A DNA stretch of 64,000 bases from Lacrimispora defluvii. Its GTDB lineage: Bacteria > Bacillota > Clostridia > Lachnospirales > Lachnospiraceae. Within the stretch, counting starts at the first letter, position 1. Every line of letters starts with the position of its first letter. Both the position numbers and the translations under genes were made by a program. Where the stretch lies: the NCBI GenBank assembly GCA_013036995.1, contig JAAOXG010000056.1, forward strand, positions 1-64,000. The letters run 5' to 3'. Under the pieces are notes generated by a model. The model was not told the DNA's origin, ran no database searches, and was given only the letters and a program-made list of their open reading frames with translations. Below are positions 8,635 through 16,900 of this stretch, piece after piece.

Positions 8635-9548
8635 AACCCCTCCTTTAATAATTCATCGTAAAGCTTTCTGATATCTTCTTTCCCTGCAAGGCCATCGGAA
8701 AATGCGGTGGCACTTCCAGCGGCGCTTCCAAGACGCAGAGCATGTTCATAACTGCCGTTTTCCAGGTATCCTGCAACAAAGCCAGCTACCATGGAATCTC
8801 CGGCTCCAACAGAGTTTTTCACAGTTCCGGAGGGTACTCCCATCGTAAAGACCTCTCCCTTTTCAGTAATCAGAACTGCACCGTCTCCTGCCATGGAAAC
8901 CAGTACATTTTCAGCACCCTTTTCCTGAAGGAGTTTTCCATAATGGATAATTTCATCAACACTTTTAAGCGTTACACCGAACATCTCCCCTAGTTCGTGA
9001 TTGTTGGGCTTTATCAGAAACGGATGATAATAAAGCACGTTTGAAAGTAAATCCCGGGTCGCATCAACCACAATGCGGATCTCCCTTTTATCCAAATACT
9101 CCATGATCCGTTCATAAATATCATCATTCAGTGATGCAGGAATACTTCCTGATAAAATCAGAACGTCCCCTTTTGTAAGACAGTCAAGCTTTTCATAGAG
9201 CTTTTCCACATCTTTTTTCGTGATCTTTGGTCCGCTTCCGTTAATTTCTGTCTCTTCACCGGATTTGAGCTTTACATTGATTCTGGACATTCCTTGTTCA
9301 ACATGAATAAAATCACTTCGAAATCCCAGATTTTCCACTCTGCGTTCAATCTCGTCTCCGGTAAATCCAGCGACAAAGCCTAACGCAGTATTCCCGTATC
9401 CCAGAGTAGCCAGAACGGTTGATACGTTCAGCCCCTTCCCTCCGCAGTAAATATCTTCCTGCTCGGTTCTGTTAACGGTTCCCAGTGTGAAGTGATCTAC
9501 TTTTACGACATAATCGAGAGCCGGATTAAATGTTACTGTGTAAATCAT
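8631..9548 (-). CDS. fruK: 1-phosphofructokinase
   Basis: PfkB-family kinase converting fructose-1-phosphate to fructose-1,6-bisphosphate. The 305-aa protein begins MIYTVTFNPALDY, has GGKGLNVS at about residue 36 (sugar-binding signature) and the C-terminal anion hole/catalytic base motif SVGAGDSMVAGF near 245. It is first in the fruK-fruA operon. No DeoR-type fruR gene is adjacent in this window. Confidence 0.95.
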   Translation of the reverse strand: MIYTVTFNPALDYVVKVDHFTLGTVNRTEQEDIYCGGKGLNVSTVLATLGYGNTALGFVAGFTGDEIERRVENLGFRSDFIHVEQGMSRINVKLKSGEETEINGSGPKITKKDVEKLYEKLDCLTKGDVLILSGSIPASLNDDIYERIMEYLDKREIRIVVDATRDLLSNVLYYHPFLIKPNNHELGEMFGVTLKSVDEIIHYGKLLQEKGAENVLVSMAGDGAVLITEKGEVFTMGVPSGTVKNSVGAGDSMVAGFVAGYLENGSYEHALRLGSAAGSATAFSDGLAGKEDIRKLYDELLKEGF

Positions 9549-9598
9549 ATATTACTGCTCCTTCTTTATATAAAATTTTATTTCATCCCCTCGTCTAT

Positions 9599-9627
9599 AC
9601 TATAATACGATTGCTTTATTTCGTCAA
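9599..9627 (-). promoter_or_regulatory. Promoter of fruKA
   Basis: Minus strand TTGACG (9622-9627), 17 bp, TATAGT (9599-9604), about 50 bp upstream of fruK. The octamer ATTTCGTC (plus strand) occurs at 9618-9625, over the -35, and again at 9661-9668; a 43-bp direct repeat spacing is about four helical turns and could be a regulator site. The promoter lies outside the mobile element and is intact. Confidence 0.65.
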
Positions 9628-9779
9628 TACGTTTATGCAAGAAATATTATTTCTCAAATCATTTCGTCGCTTTGCACAATTAGTGATAAAACAAGCCTTA
9701 TGCTACCCCTGTTTTTTGTGCTATTTCCCCATATAGCATTGTTCCCCAAAGAAACGGCTAAGATTCATCTCTTTGAATC

Positions 9780-9812
9780 AAAAAAAAGAGAACCTTTGGA
9801 GCGTTCACTTAG
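9780..9812 (-). terminator. Distal half of the split rpiR terminator
   Basis: GAGAACC (9788-9794) is preceded on the plus strand by A8 (9780-9787), which reads as a T8 tail on the minus strand. Its pairing partner GGCTCTC is at 31150-31156, next to the rpiR stop codon. In the uninterrupted chromosome the two halves would form one hairpin followed by T8. Confidence 0.65.
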
Positions 9813-9818
9813 GGATTT
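9805..9818 (+). other. attL of the outer element
   Basis: TCACTTAGGGATTT. The left half (TCAC) is host-derived and the right half (GGGATTT) element-derived, around the core CTTAG (9808-9812). It is an inverted match with one mismatch to attR at 31124-31137. Exchanging halves yields near-palindromic attB and attP. Confidence 0.75.
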
Positions 9819-9869
9819 ACCGAAAACAGTAATTTTTGAGTGACGTCTTCAAACGGTGCCAAACGAAAT

Positions 9870-9911
9870 AAGACCACATGGTAGGGTAATCACCCGCTGT
9901 GTGGTCTTTTT
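9870..9911 (+). terminator. Hairpin terminator at the left end of the outer element
   Basis: Stem AAGACCACA (9870-9878) with TGTGGTCTT (9900-9908), inner GGGT/ACCC hairpin, then T5. In the excised circle it would sit just downstream of the right-end recombinase gene and end its transcript. The same AGACCACA stem recurs at 11782. Confidence 0.6.
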
Positions 9912-9916
9912 CTGCG

Positions 9917-9959
9917 TAAAAACAGCCACACCCGCAAACAAGCTGTCATTGGGTGTGGC
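9917..9959 (-). terminator. Terminator of the left-end recombinase operon
   Basis: Minus strand stem GCCACACCC/GGGTGTGGC (9925-9933 with 9951-9959) followed by TGTTTTT. It lies 9 bp beyond the stop of the 139-aa gene. Confidence 0.7.
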
Positions 9960-9968
9960 CGTCCTTAT

Positions 9969-10388
9969 TTACTCGGCCTTATCGGACGCTCGGAACATGG
10001 AGACCTCTGCCTCGGTCATATCGAAGTACAGGACACGGCTTTCCGCATCCAAATAGCCGCTCACCTTGTAACGCTTGGTGGAATCGTAGCCCGGAATCAT
10101 GTGTGTAATCACATCGTGGATATTCTTGTTGTTGCAGGACAGCGTTGCCGTCTGCTCCCCACGAGGCTTGGAGAACGCCGTAGCCTTTGCCTCGTTGCTC
10201 TTGCAAACACGGATGGCAAAGACCTTCTTCTCCGCATCCATGCAGTACTGCACATTCTGCGGGTAGTTCAAATCCTCCAGAACACGCTTGGTGAAGGTGA
10301 TGCCCTTCTGGTTGATGAAGATGTCCGGGGCAGCGTTGGTGGTGATGTCGATAACAGACAGGTTGATTTCCTTAAAATTGATAGCCAT
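9969..10388 (-). CDS. Unknown element-encoded protein (139 aa)
   Basis: Soluble 139-aa protein beginning MAINFKEINLSVIDIT, no membrane segment or metal motif. It contains short beta-rich segments (GYLDAESRVLYFDMTEAEV) and no recognised catalytic residues. It is 20 bp downstream of the left-end serine recombinase and shares its terminator, so it is probably a partner or accessory of that gene. No family is recognised with confidence. Confidence 0.7.
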   Translation of the reverse strand: MAINFKEINLSVIDITTNAAPDIFINQKGITFTKRVLEDLNYPQNVQYCMDAEKKVFAIRVCKSNEAKATAFSKPRGEQTATLSCNNKNIHDVITHMIPGYDSTKRYKVSGYLDAESRVLYFDMTEAEVSMFRASDKAE

Positions 10389-10408
10389 AGTAATTGTCCT
10401 TTCTGCGT

Positions 10409-11614
10409 CTACTCGTTTTCGAGGTCATTGACGCTCTCAATGATTTTTATGAATTGTTCTCTTTCGTCCTTCGTCCAGTTCGCATCCAGAAGGAAATAGC
10501 CACGTAGCACACCAGTTTTCACTCGGGCAACGGTAAATTTCTTTTTGATTTCACCAATCTGCCTGTGGCCCCGGCCCTGCTTGGTGGCAAGGAGTATCTG
10601 TACCTTATCCCACTGCTCACGCTTGATGATTGCCGGGTGGTCATTCTCCCAGTGATACTGCGGCAGCACATCCCGGTTTTTCACAGATTTATGGGTAAGG
10701 TAGTCCTTCGTGTATGTTTTCTGATACAGGACATCACCGCAGTATTTCTCGTTCTTGAGGATGCTGCGGATTGTGCTTGAATTCCATCTCTCCATTCCCT
10801 TGGGAGAGCGAATTCCTTGCTTCGTAAGGGCATCAGCGATTTCCTGCACCGATGCGCCCTCCACAAAGCTGTCGTAAATGTAGTGGACTATCTCCGCCTC
10901 CGCAGGCTCGATTTTTACCCGGCCCGTGTAGTCTCGGTAATAGCCAATGGTGTTCCGAACAGTGAACTTGTACAGTCCCTCCTGCATTCGGTAGCGGATA
11001 CCTTCCTTGATGGCGATACTTTTCTGCTGACTCTCCAATTCAGCCAAAGCCGACAGGATGGAGATTATCAGCCTGTTTTTGCCGTCACTGGTGTTGATAC
11101 CCTCCGATTCAAAATTGACCGCCACAGGAGACGGGAGGTCACTCAGCTCACGCAGCGTGGTCAGTATATCGACAATGTTTCTGCCGAAGCGACTGATACT
11201 CTTCGTGAGAATGAGGTCAATTTTACCCGCTTTCGCATCCTCGATCATCTCCAGAAAGCCTTTGCGCTTATCTACCGAAGTGCCGGATATGCCCTCGTCC
11301 GTATAGATTTTTACCATCTCATACATGGGATTGCTTTCTATCTCGGACGTGAAATGCTGCACCTGCATTTCAAAGCTGCCAGCCTGTGCCTCTTCAGCGG
11401 TGCTGACACGACAATATGCCGCCACACGGACTTTTGCGGCCTCTTGGTACGCATATTCCTTTCGCTCCGGCATGATGACGGTAACCTTGCGTTCGCCTTT
11501 TCTGTTCCTTTCGATGGTCTCCCGGATGTGCTGTTTTTCCTGCTCCCGGCGGTCAGTCCGCTGTGATTGATGACGAGCCTGTTCGATACGCTCCGCATCT
11601 AATTTTCTCGCCAT
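10409..11614 (-). CDS. Large serine recombinase, short C-terminal form
   Basis: Site-specific recombinase of 401 aa. A charged N-terminal extension of about 63 residues precedes the resolvase catalytic domain (AYCRVST, nucleophile S71; later FGRNIVD and the E-helix). A recombinase DNA-binding domain follows at about 215-320 (GIRSPKGMERWNSSTIRSIL). After that the sequence ends without the Cys4 zinc ribbon and coiled coil usual in large serine recombinases. Near the expected ribbon start it reads VLRGYFLLDANW with no CxxC. It is preceded by a 23-aa leader and followed by the 139-aa gene. Which att site it uses is not evident. Confidence 0.88.
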   Translation of the reverse strand: MARKLDAERIEQARHQSQRTDRREQEKQHIRETIERNRKGERKVTVIMPERKEYAYQEAAKVRVAAYCRVSTAEEAQAGSFEMQVQHFTSEIESNPMYEMVKIYTDEGISGTSVDKRKGFLEMIEDAKAGKIDLILTKSISRFGRNIVDILTTLRELSDLPSPVAVNFESEGINTSDGKNRLIISILSALAELESQQKSIAIKEGIRYRMQEGLYKFTVRNTIGYYRDYTGRVKIEPAEAEIVHYIYDSFVEGASVQEIADALTKQGIRSPKGMERWNSSTIRSILKNEKYCGDVLYQKTYTKDYLTHKSVKNRDVLPQYHWENDHPAIIKREQWDKVQILLATKQGRGHRQIGEIKKKFTVARVKTGVLRGYFLLDANWTKDEREQFIKIIESVNDLENE

Positions 11615-11616
11615 AA

Positions 11617-11688
11617 TCAGTAGCCTCCGTTAGTTTTGTAGCTGAATGCCCGTAAATGCGCCATTGGAAAAACCTCCTCTCTGCTCAT
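11617..11688 (-). CDS. 23-aa leader peptide coupled to the left-end recombinase
   Basis: ATG at 11688 with AAAGGAGG 10 bp upstream encodes 23 residues and stops at 11617, 2 bp before the recombinase ATG at 11614. A nested in-frame ATG at 11664 has its own GGAGG 8 bp upstream and would give MAHLRAFSYKTNGGY. Two good ribosome binding sites on so short a frame suggest a leader that sets translation of the recombinase. Function inferred. Confidence 0.5.
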   Translation of the reverse strand: MSREEVFPMAHLRAFSYKTNGGY

Positions 11689-11774
11689 AATGAAAAATCC
11701 TCCTTTCTCGATATTTATGGCAAATGGGGCCGAAACCGCATTATTTCCGGCTCCATGAGTCACCCTCGCACAGA

Positions 11775-11813
11775 CAAAAAAAGACCACATCGAGGAAAAT
11801 CCCGGTGTGGTCT
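11775..11813 (-). terminator. Terminator of the RM operon
   Basis: Minus strand stem AGACCACA/TGTGGTCT (11782-11789 with 11806-11813) followed by T7, 25 bp beyond the helicase stop. Confidence 0.8.
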
Positions 11814-11837
11814 CAAGCCTGCAGGTTTTATATGGAA

Positions 11838-14048
11838 CTAAAATTCCTGCGCTAATGGCACCCAATGTTCATCTGCCATATCGATGGCAAATTCTGTATT
11901 ATTGATATAAAGCTGATTGTCTTTGTCTCGCACAAATCCCCAATGCAGACCCTTATCGGCAGCATACGCCTTAAATGCATTGAATTTATTTTCAATCTGT
12001 GCATCGATGTTTTTATTGGCCCCGTGGCTTTCGCCGCCTTTGGTCTCGATGACCCAAATGGTGCCGTCCTTCTTCTTCACGATGTAGTCAGCATAGAAAA
12101 GCCACTGCTTCTGGATGCCGTCCACATATACGATGGAGAAGTACTGTTGCCCGGTATCGCCGTTTTTGTAGACCCACTCGATATCATCCCTGCCTTCGCT
12201 ATATTGCTCAAACAGCATTTCGCAGGTGCTGCGAACAAGATTTGTGGCAAAGCCGGAGGTGTATTCATGATAGGCGTTGGAGAGATATTCGACCTCGCTC
12301 TTAACGCCGGGGTCATACTTGAAGAAATCCTGCTCCGGGATACGGAACACACTGGTCTTCGGATGGAGATACAAACTCATCTGCTGCGCCATCTGCGCCG
12401 TAACCTCACGGAATTCCTCTTTCAGTTTGTGCTGATTATTGATAACAAAAGCGTAGAATTCGGCAGTTTCCAATGCAATCAGCTTTCTTGTCGGATTGCC
12501 GCCTTTACGGAATAGGCGCTCCAGAATGGTTTTTACTTTGTTCTGGGCCATACCGATAGCGGATTTGATAGCGTCCACGCTGTGCATGAGATAGATACCG
12601 TGCTTATGGGTATCCACACGCTTGTGAGTGGTAATATAGTTATGGCCTTCGGCAACGGAAGAGGTACGGACGAACTGCCCCTGCAGAGCCTGTCCGTGGA
12701 TTTCGGCACCAAAGATGTACCCGGCATCTTGGAGCAGCATCTTGTTCATTTTCTTATCGCTGCCGAGTTTATATTTGTTCACCAGAGCCTCGTGGATTTT
12801 TATCAGCACCTCACGCTCGCCCAGACCATCAAAATCGAGGTCACGGATTTGCTTTTCCAGAGTGAAGGTCTTGCATTTATCCTTGAGGAACAGTCTGCGG
12901 GTCTCGTATGCCTTGTCCACCTCGGAAAGCAGACCCGCTTTATATTTTTCATCGAAGGTATACACGAAGCAGAAGTCCAGAAGGTCATCCTCGTAATGCT
13001 TCGCCTCCGGCATACGGCGGATACGGCCAATGGTCTGGATTTCAAAACTTTCGCTCATGCCTTCACGCAGCTTGACGAGGATTTTTGCACGAGGGCAGTC
13101 CCAGCCAGTGCTGATGGCCTGTTTCATAAGCAGGAATACGGGTGTGGCATCGTTGTCGGTGAGGTTTTCCGGCAGGTCACGCTTGTCCTCACTCATCCAG
13201 ATACTCACCATACCATTATCGTAGGTGTAGCCCATGCTCTCCAATTTTCGCTCAACGGCACGGATGGTTTCCGGCTGTCCGTTGGGGAACTGAATCAGCA
13301 CGAGAGGACGGATGCCTTTGCCGAGTTCTTTGTACCGGGCAGCGATGCTCTTGCGCTTTGCATCAGCAAGGTCGAGCAAAGCGTCATAATCGTTTGCGAC
13401 CTCCATGCCGTCCGTAAGACCCTCATTGACATAGAGCGCCTTTGTGATAAGGCCCTCTCCGATAACATCGACCTCGTCTATCTCAAAATATTCGTAACGC
13501 TTATTTTCCACGGCAGTAGCGCTTACACGAATGATATTCCGAGCGGAGAAAGCGTCAATGATGCTCTTGGCCTTCGCCGTATTATTGGAATGCTCCTCAT
13601 CGATAATCACAATGAATTCCGTTCCGGCCCGGTGTGCGTCCGCAAGGCGGTCAAAGAGGTTTTTGCGCTCGCTGTCACGGATAGCGGTGTTGCCTTTTTT
13701 CGTCACCAACTCCCAATTGATAAAGGTGGTGCTTTCTGCATCGAATCCCGCCTGCAGTGCGTCAAAGAGATTCTGCGTGTGGCGGTGGGGAGCGAATTTG
13801 CGCATCTTCTGGCGGCTCTGCTCCTCCAGATCGCCCTTTCCGGGGCAGAGCCAGATGAAGGCAGTCTGGCTGTTGACTTTCGTGAGATATTCCTCAATGA
13901 AGTCAATCAGCATAATGGTCTTGCCGGAGCCTGTAGGCGATTTGATAGTCACAGTCTGCTTGCTACGGCTATCGGATACGATATCGAGCAGCTTAATGAC
14001 CGCTTTTTCTTGGAAATCGAACAGGTCGATTGCAATGCCGTTTACCAT
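11838..14048 (-). CDS. Type III-like restriction endonuclease subunit (Res: helicase plus nuclease)
   Basis: Restriction subunit that would translocate and cleave unmodified DNA with Mod. Of 736 aa, the N-terminal SF2 helicase shows Walker A SPTGSGKT (37-44), Walker B/DEAH-like IIDEEH (148-153), motif III VSATAVE (about 175) and motif VI-like QTIGRIRRMPE near 340. The C-terminal PD-(D/E)XK nuclease is visible as YADYIVKKKDGTIWVIETK with D654, E668 and K670. The start overlaps the end of mod by 7 bp. Length is at the short end for Res proteins. Minus strand, same operon as mod and the XRE gene. Confidence 0.9.
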   Translation of the reverse strand: MVNGIAIDLFDFQEKAVIKLLDIVSDSRSKQTVTIKSPTGSGKTIMLIDFIEEYLTKVNSQTAFIWLCPGKGDLEEQSRQKMRKFAPHRHTQNLFDALQAGFDAESTTFINWELVTKKGNTAIRDSERKNLFDRLADAHRAGTEFIVIIDEEHSNNTAKAKSIIDAFSARNIIRVSATAVENKRYEYFEIDEVDVIGEGLITKALYVNEGLTDGMEVANDYDALLDLADAKRKSIAARYKELGKGIRPLVLIQFPNGQPETIRAVERKLESMGYTYDNGMVSIWMSEDKRDLPENLTDNDATPVFLLMKQAISTGWDCPRAKILVKLREGMSESFEIQTIGRIRRMPEAKHYEDDLLDFCFVYTFDEKYKAGLLSEVDKAYETRRLFLKDKCKTFTLEKQIRDLDFDGLGEREVLIKIHEALVNKYKLGSDKKMNKMLLQDAGYIFGAEIHGQALQGQFVRTSSVAEGHNYITTHKRVDTHKHGIYLMHSVDAIKSAIGMAQNKVKTILERLFRKGGNPTRKLIALETAEFYAFVINNQHKLKEEFREVTAQMAQQMSLYLHPKTSVFRIPEQDFFKYDPGVKSEVEYLSNAYHEYTSGFATNLVRSTCEMLFEQYSEGRDDIEWVYKNGDTGQQYFSIVYVDGIQKQWLFYADYIVKKKDGTIWVIETKGGESHGANKNIDAQIENKFNAFKAYAADKGLHWGFVRDKDNQLYINNTEFAIDMADEHWVPLAQEF

Positions 14049-15688
14049 GTTTCGCCTACCTCCTTCAGTTCAAAATTAAAATAGTAATCCGGGATAATAT
14101 GAATTTCTGTTCCGGCAAGCAGAGCGTTCTGCTCCGTTGTGAACAGTACATTTCGGGACACATACAGAGCCTGTACATCCGGGTAGTCCTCCCAATGGGC
14201 CAGAAGCGCATCAGCCTCATCATCGTCCATCACAATGAGATAGCGGCTGCCATCAATCTTCACGCCATGTTCAAGCTGCACCATTTCCGCAATATGCTCC
14301 AGAAGTGCATCGGAGAGATACTCCTCATCCTTTGAAACGAAATCGGTGCGGTAATATTTCACATTCGCAAGGATACCCTTGGAGTACTCGCTGCCATCGG
14401 TGCGCTTTCCTGTGATAACCGTTTTCACACGGGGATAGGTAACATTTTCGCAGATGCCGTTTTCATTATTGGTGCAGAGGATGAAACTGCGATTGCCTCC
14501 GTCAACGATATTTAATTCCATAACTGCTTGTGCTGTAGTACCCGACCCAGCAAAGAAGTCTAATATAATACTATTAGGCTGCGAAGCAATCTGGAGCACT
14601 CGGTTTATGAGTCGGACAGGTTTAGGATTGTTAAGTGCAACAGTACCCAGAATCTTTTTCAAATCACGGGCTCCTTCTTGATTGTGTCCAACCTCTTCGT
14701 TCCGCCACCATGTATCTGGCGTGCGCCCAGATTGCACTTCAGATAAAAAGCGCTTTTTTCTTGGGAATGATGTGCCGTTTTTTCCAAACCATATTCTGTT
14801 GTCAGCAATCAATTCTCTCATATTTTCTTCGGAATACACCCAATGCTTACCATCTGGGACGTTGAATACAGTGCCTGTAGGCCCAATAACGTCATAATTA
14901 CCGTTTACACGAGTTTCATTTGCAACCAAATCACCAGATTGCCACACTCCGCGCGGATCGTTATCAGGATTTTTGTAACGTGCATTCATTTCTTCAGTTC
15001 TTCCGAGAAGATTGATATGTACGCTTTCTATTTGTTTTGCATAAATGAGCACATAATCGTGGTTTACGGAAAGGTATTTAGCATCGTTCTTAATGCTATG
15101 GATTTTTTGCCACACGCAGGTAGTGACAAAATTGTTTTCTCCAAAGATTGAATCGCAGATCAGTTTAAGATTTGCATACTCATTATCATCAATGCTGATA
15201 AAAATCAAACCGCGTTCCGATAGTAGCCGTCTGGCAATTTGTAATCGCCTACTAATAAATGAACACCATTTGCTGTGACGAAAACTGTCAGTCGAATCAA
15301 TCCGGCAATCGTCGTAAATGAAGTCATTTTTTCCTCCTGTGTTGTAGGGCGGATCTATATAGATGACATCAATTTTTCCAGTATGGGTCTTTTCAAGCAG
15401 ACGGAGGGAGTGCAGATTGTCACCTTCGAGAATAAAATTATAGACCCCACCTGCGGCGGCGGTAATTTCTCTGTCCATATCCTCGGTAAATACCGGGATA
15501 TTGTCACGCATCATCACATCCACGGCCTCTTCGTGCTGCTCCCATACCAGTCCATATTTCTTGGCGGTAAGTTCGCTTTCGATTTCACCGAGGGCAATAA
15601 GGATATCGTCATCCTCACGATGCTCATCCTTGATTTTCTGCAAGAACGCCATCATGCGTTCACGCTTCACTTGGGATAGGTTAGGCAT
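14042..15688 (-). CDS. Type III-like DNA methyltransferase subunit (Mod)
   Basis: Adenine-type site-specific methyltransferase, 548 aa. Motif IV DPPYNTGG is at 112-119 and motif I, DFFAGSGTTAQ, at about 374-384, so the motif order is that of beta-class enzymes such as type III Mod. The stretch between them is the expected target-recognition region; it contains FPRKKRFLSEVQSG and is visibly AT-richer than the rest of the gene (about 14.6-15.3 kb), consistent with domain replacement. It overlaps the XRE gene upstream by 8 bp and res downstream by 7 bp. Confidence 0.92.
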   Translation of the reverse strand: MPNLSQVKRERMMAFLQKIKDEHREDDDILIALGEIESELTAKKYGLVWEQHEEAVDVMMRDNIPVFTEDMDREITAAAGGVYNFILEGDNLHSLRLLEKTHTGKIDVIYIDPPYNTGGKNDFIYDDCRIDSTDSFRHSKWCSFISRRLQIARRLLSERGLIFISIDDNEYANLKLICDSIFGENNFVTTCVWQKIHSIKNDAKYLSVNHDYVLIYAKQIESVHINLLGRTEEMNARYKNPDNDPRGVWQSGDLVANETRVNGNYDVIGPTGTVFNVPDGKHWVYSEENMRELIADNRIWFGKNGTSFPRKKRFLSEVQSGRTPDTWWRNEEVGHNQEGARDLKKILGTVALNNPKPVRLINRVLQIASQPNSIILDFFAGSGTTAQAVMELNIVDGGNRSFILCTNNENGICENVTYPRVKTVITGKRTDGSEYSKGILANVKYYRTDFVSKDEEYLSDALLEHIAEMVQLEHGVKIDGSRYLIVMDDDEADALLAHWEDYPDVQALYVSRNVLFTTEQNALLAGTEIHIIPDYYFNFELKEVGETW

Positions 15689-15911
15689 TATCTTTTCCTC
15701 CGTTCTTGCCCTCCGGCAAAAATTCTATAATATCATCCATCTTGCAATTCAAGACCCGGCAAATCTTCTCCACGGACTCCAAAGAAATATAGGTATCGTT
15801 TCGCAGACGGGTGGAAATATTTGCACTGTAGCCAGCCTGCTTCTGCAGGTCGGCAATGGTCATATCTTTATCAATCAGCATATGCAGTAACTTTTTATAA
15901 CTAACAGCCAT
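15681..15911 (-). CDS. XRE-family HTH controller of the RM operon
   Basis: Small 76-aa Cro/CI-type DNA-binding protein (MAVSYKKLLHMLIDKDMTIADLQ start) with HTH at about residues 15-45 and the typical C-terminal NCKMDDIIEF helix. The ATG at 15911 has GGAGG 7 bp upstream; the longer frame to 15968 has none. It is first in the operon and overlaps mod by 8 bp. Its position fits a C-protein-like controller delaying restriction, but this is inferred. Many Firmicute XRE proteins of this size also sit beside RM genes as simple repressors. Confidence 0.85.
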   Translation of the reverse strand: MAVSYKKLLHMLIDKDMTIADLQKQAGYSANISTRLRNDTYISLESVEKICRVLNCKMDDIIEFLPEGKNGGKDNA

Positions 15912-15968
15912 GTTTCGACCTCCTTGTCCTATACCATCTATTATATCACGCAAAAGTGAAATTTTCAA

Positions 15969-16890
15969 TTACCCACCCAGAAAAACTTTGTAACATTTCT
16001 TCTAATTATAATGTATCCGCAATCTGCCGGAGTGCCATTAAGGTGCTTCGGCTTGTTTTTTTTGCCTTTTTCCCGCTCAAAATCACAAACCGTCTCCAGT
16101 GGTAAAGCAGAGGGTTGACTTTTCCGGCTTGTACTGGAGGAAGAAAAATTTGTCTCGGCTTTGAAAAAATGCATTTTCATTCCTCGGTAGTGATATGAAA
16201 CGAGGGAATTTTCAAAAGTTTTCGGCCATTGGTGCATTTATTCCGCAGTGGTGAAGTGAAGAGAAAAATTTTTCAAAACCTTCGTCAAAACGGCCCCGCA
16301 ATCTCCAAAGGGTAGTGAGGAGAGGAAATTTCAAGTTTTTTCTCAATACCCGGAAAACGCCCAATGGAATCCCCTTAGAAAGATAGGAAGGAAAATTCCC
16401 ACAGAGGGGGTTCGATTCCTGCGGGATTTTCGCTTATAGGCAGAGGGGTTGAATTTCTCGGTAGTGAGTGAAGAGAAAAATTCTTCAAAAAGTTTCCGGG
16501 ATTTTTTCCGAAACGCACTTCTCGTTTCCATTTGGTGGTGTAAGGAGCAGAAGCCACATCCGCCGGGGGGTGACATTTTCCCCAAGTAAACAGAGGAAGA
16601 AAAATTCTCTGATTTATGGGCCAAACGGCAATCTCGTGTCCATTGGAAAGTGGAAGGAGAAAAAATCTCCGAGACTTTTTCCGAAACGCCGTCTCCGTGT
16701 CCAGTGGATAGTGGGGGTTGACTTTTTCGGCTTGTACCGAGGGGGTTGACTTTTTCGGCTTGTACCGAGGGGGTTGAATTTTCGGTAGTAAGTGAAGAGA
16801 AGAAAATTCCTCAAAAAAATTTCCGTAATTTTCGTCAAAACGCACTCCTCGTTTCCATTTGGAAGTGTAAGGGGCAATTAACTGAAAGGA
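15969..16890. repeat. Non-coding array of degenerate direct repeats upstream of the primase (possible origin)
   Basis: About 920 bp without a credible gene. A 28-bp unit (GGGGGTTGACTTTTTCGGCT...) is tandem at 16713-16740 and 16741-16768, with a third partial copy at 16769 and a diverged copy near 16112. A longer block of about 90 bp, from GGTAGTGAGTGAAGAG to GTTTCCATTTGG, occurs at about 16461-16545 and again at about 16784-16862. Blocks with CCGTCTCC...CAGTGG precede the short unit near 16087 and 16687. The array lies between divergent control and replication genes, where an iteron-type origin or partition site would be expected. Frames across it are repeat artefacts. Confidence 0.6.
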
Positions 16891-16900
16891 GGCACACACA

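Noticed and set aside
11689-11865. Upstream extension of the 23-aa leader to an 82-aa protein
   Set aside because: It reads through the RM terminator hairpin and ignores the AAAGGAGG that precedes the internal ATG.
12582-14084. 500-aa plus-strand frame
   Set aside because: Antisense shadow of the Res subunit, which has clear helicase and nuclease motifs; no ribosome binding site or domain in the shadow.
16713-16768. CRISPR-like tandem repeats
   Set aside because: 28-bp units are directly adjacent with no spacers, and no cas gene is present.
16343-16899. Minus-strand frames of 60-174 aa in the repeat array
   Set aside because: They overlap, repeat each other and lack ribosome binding sites; they reflect the DNA repeats.
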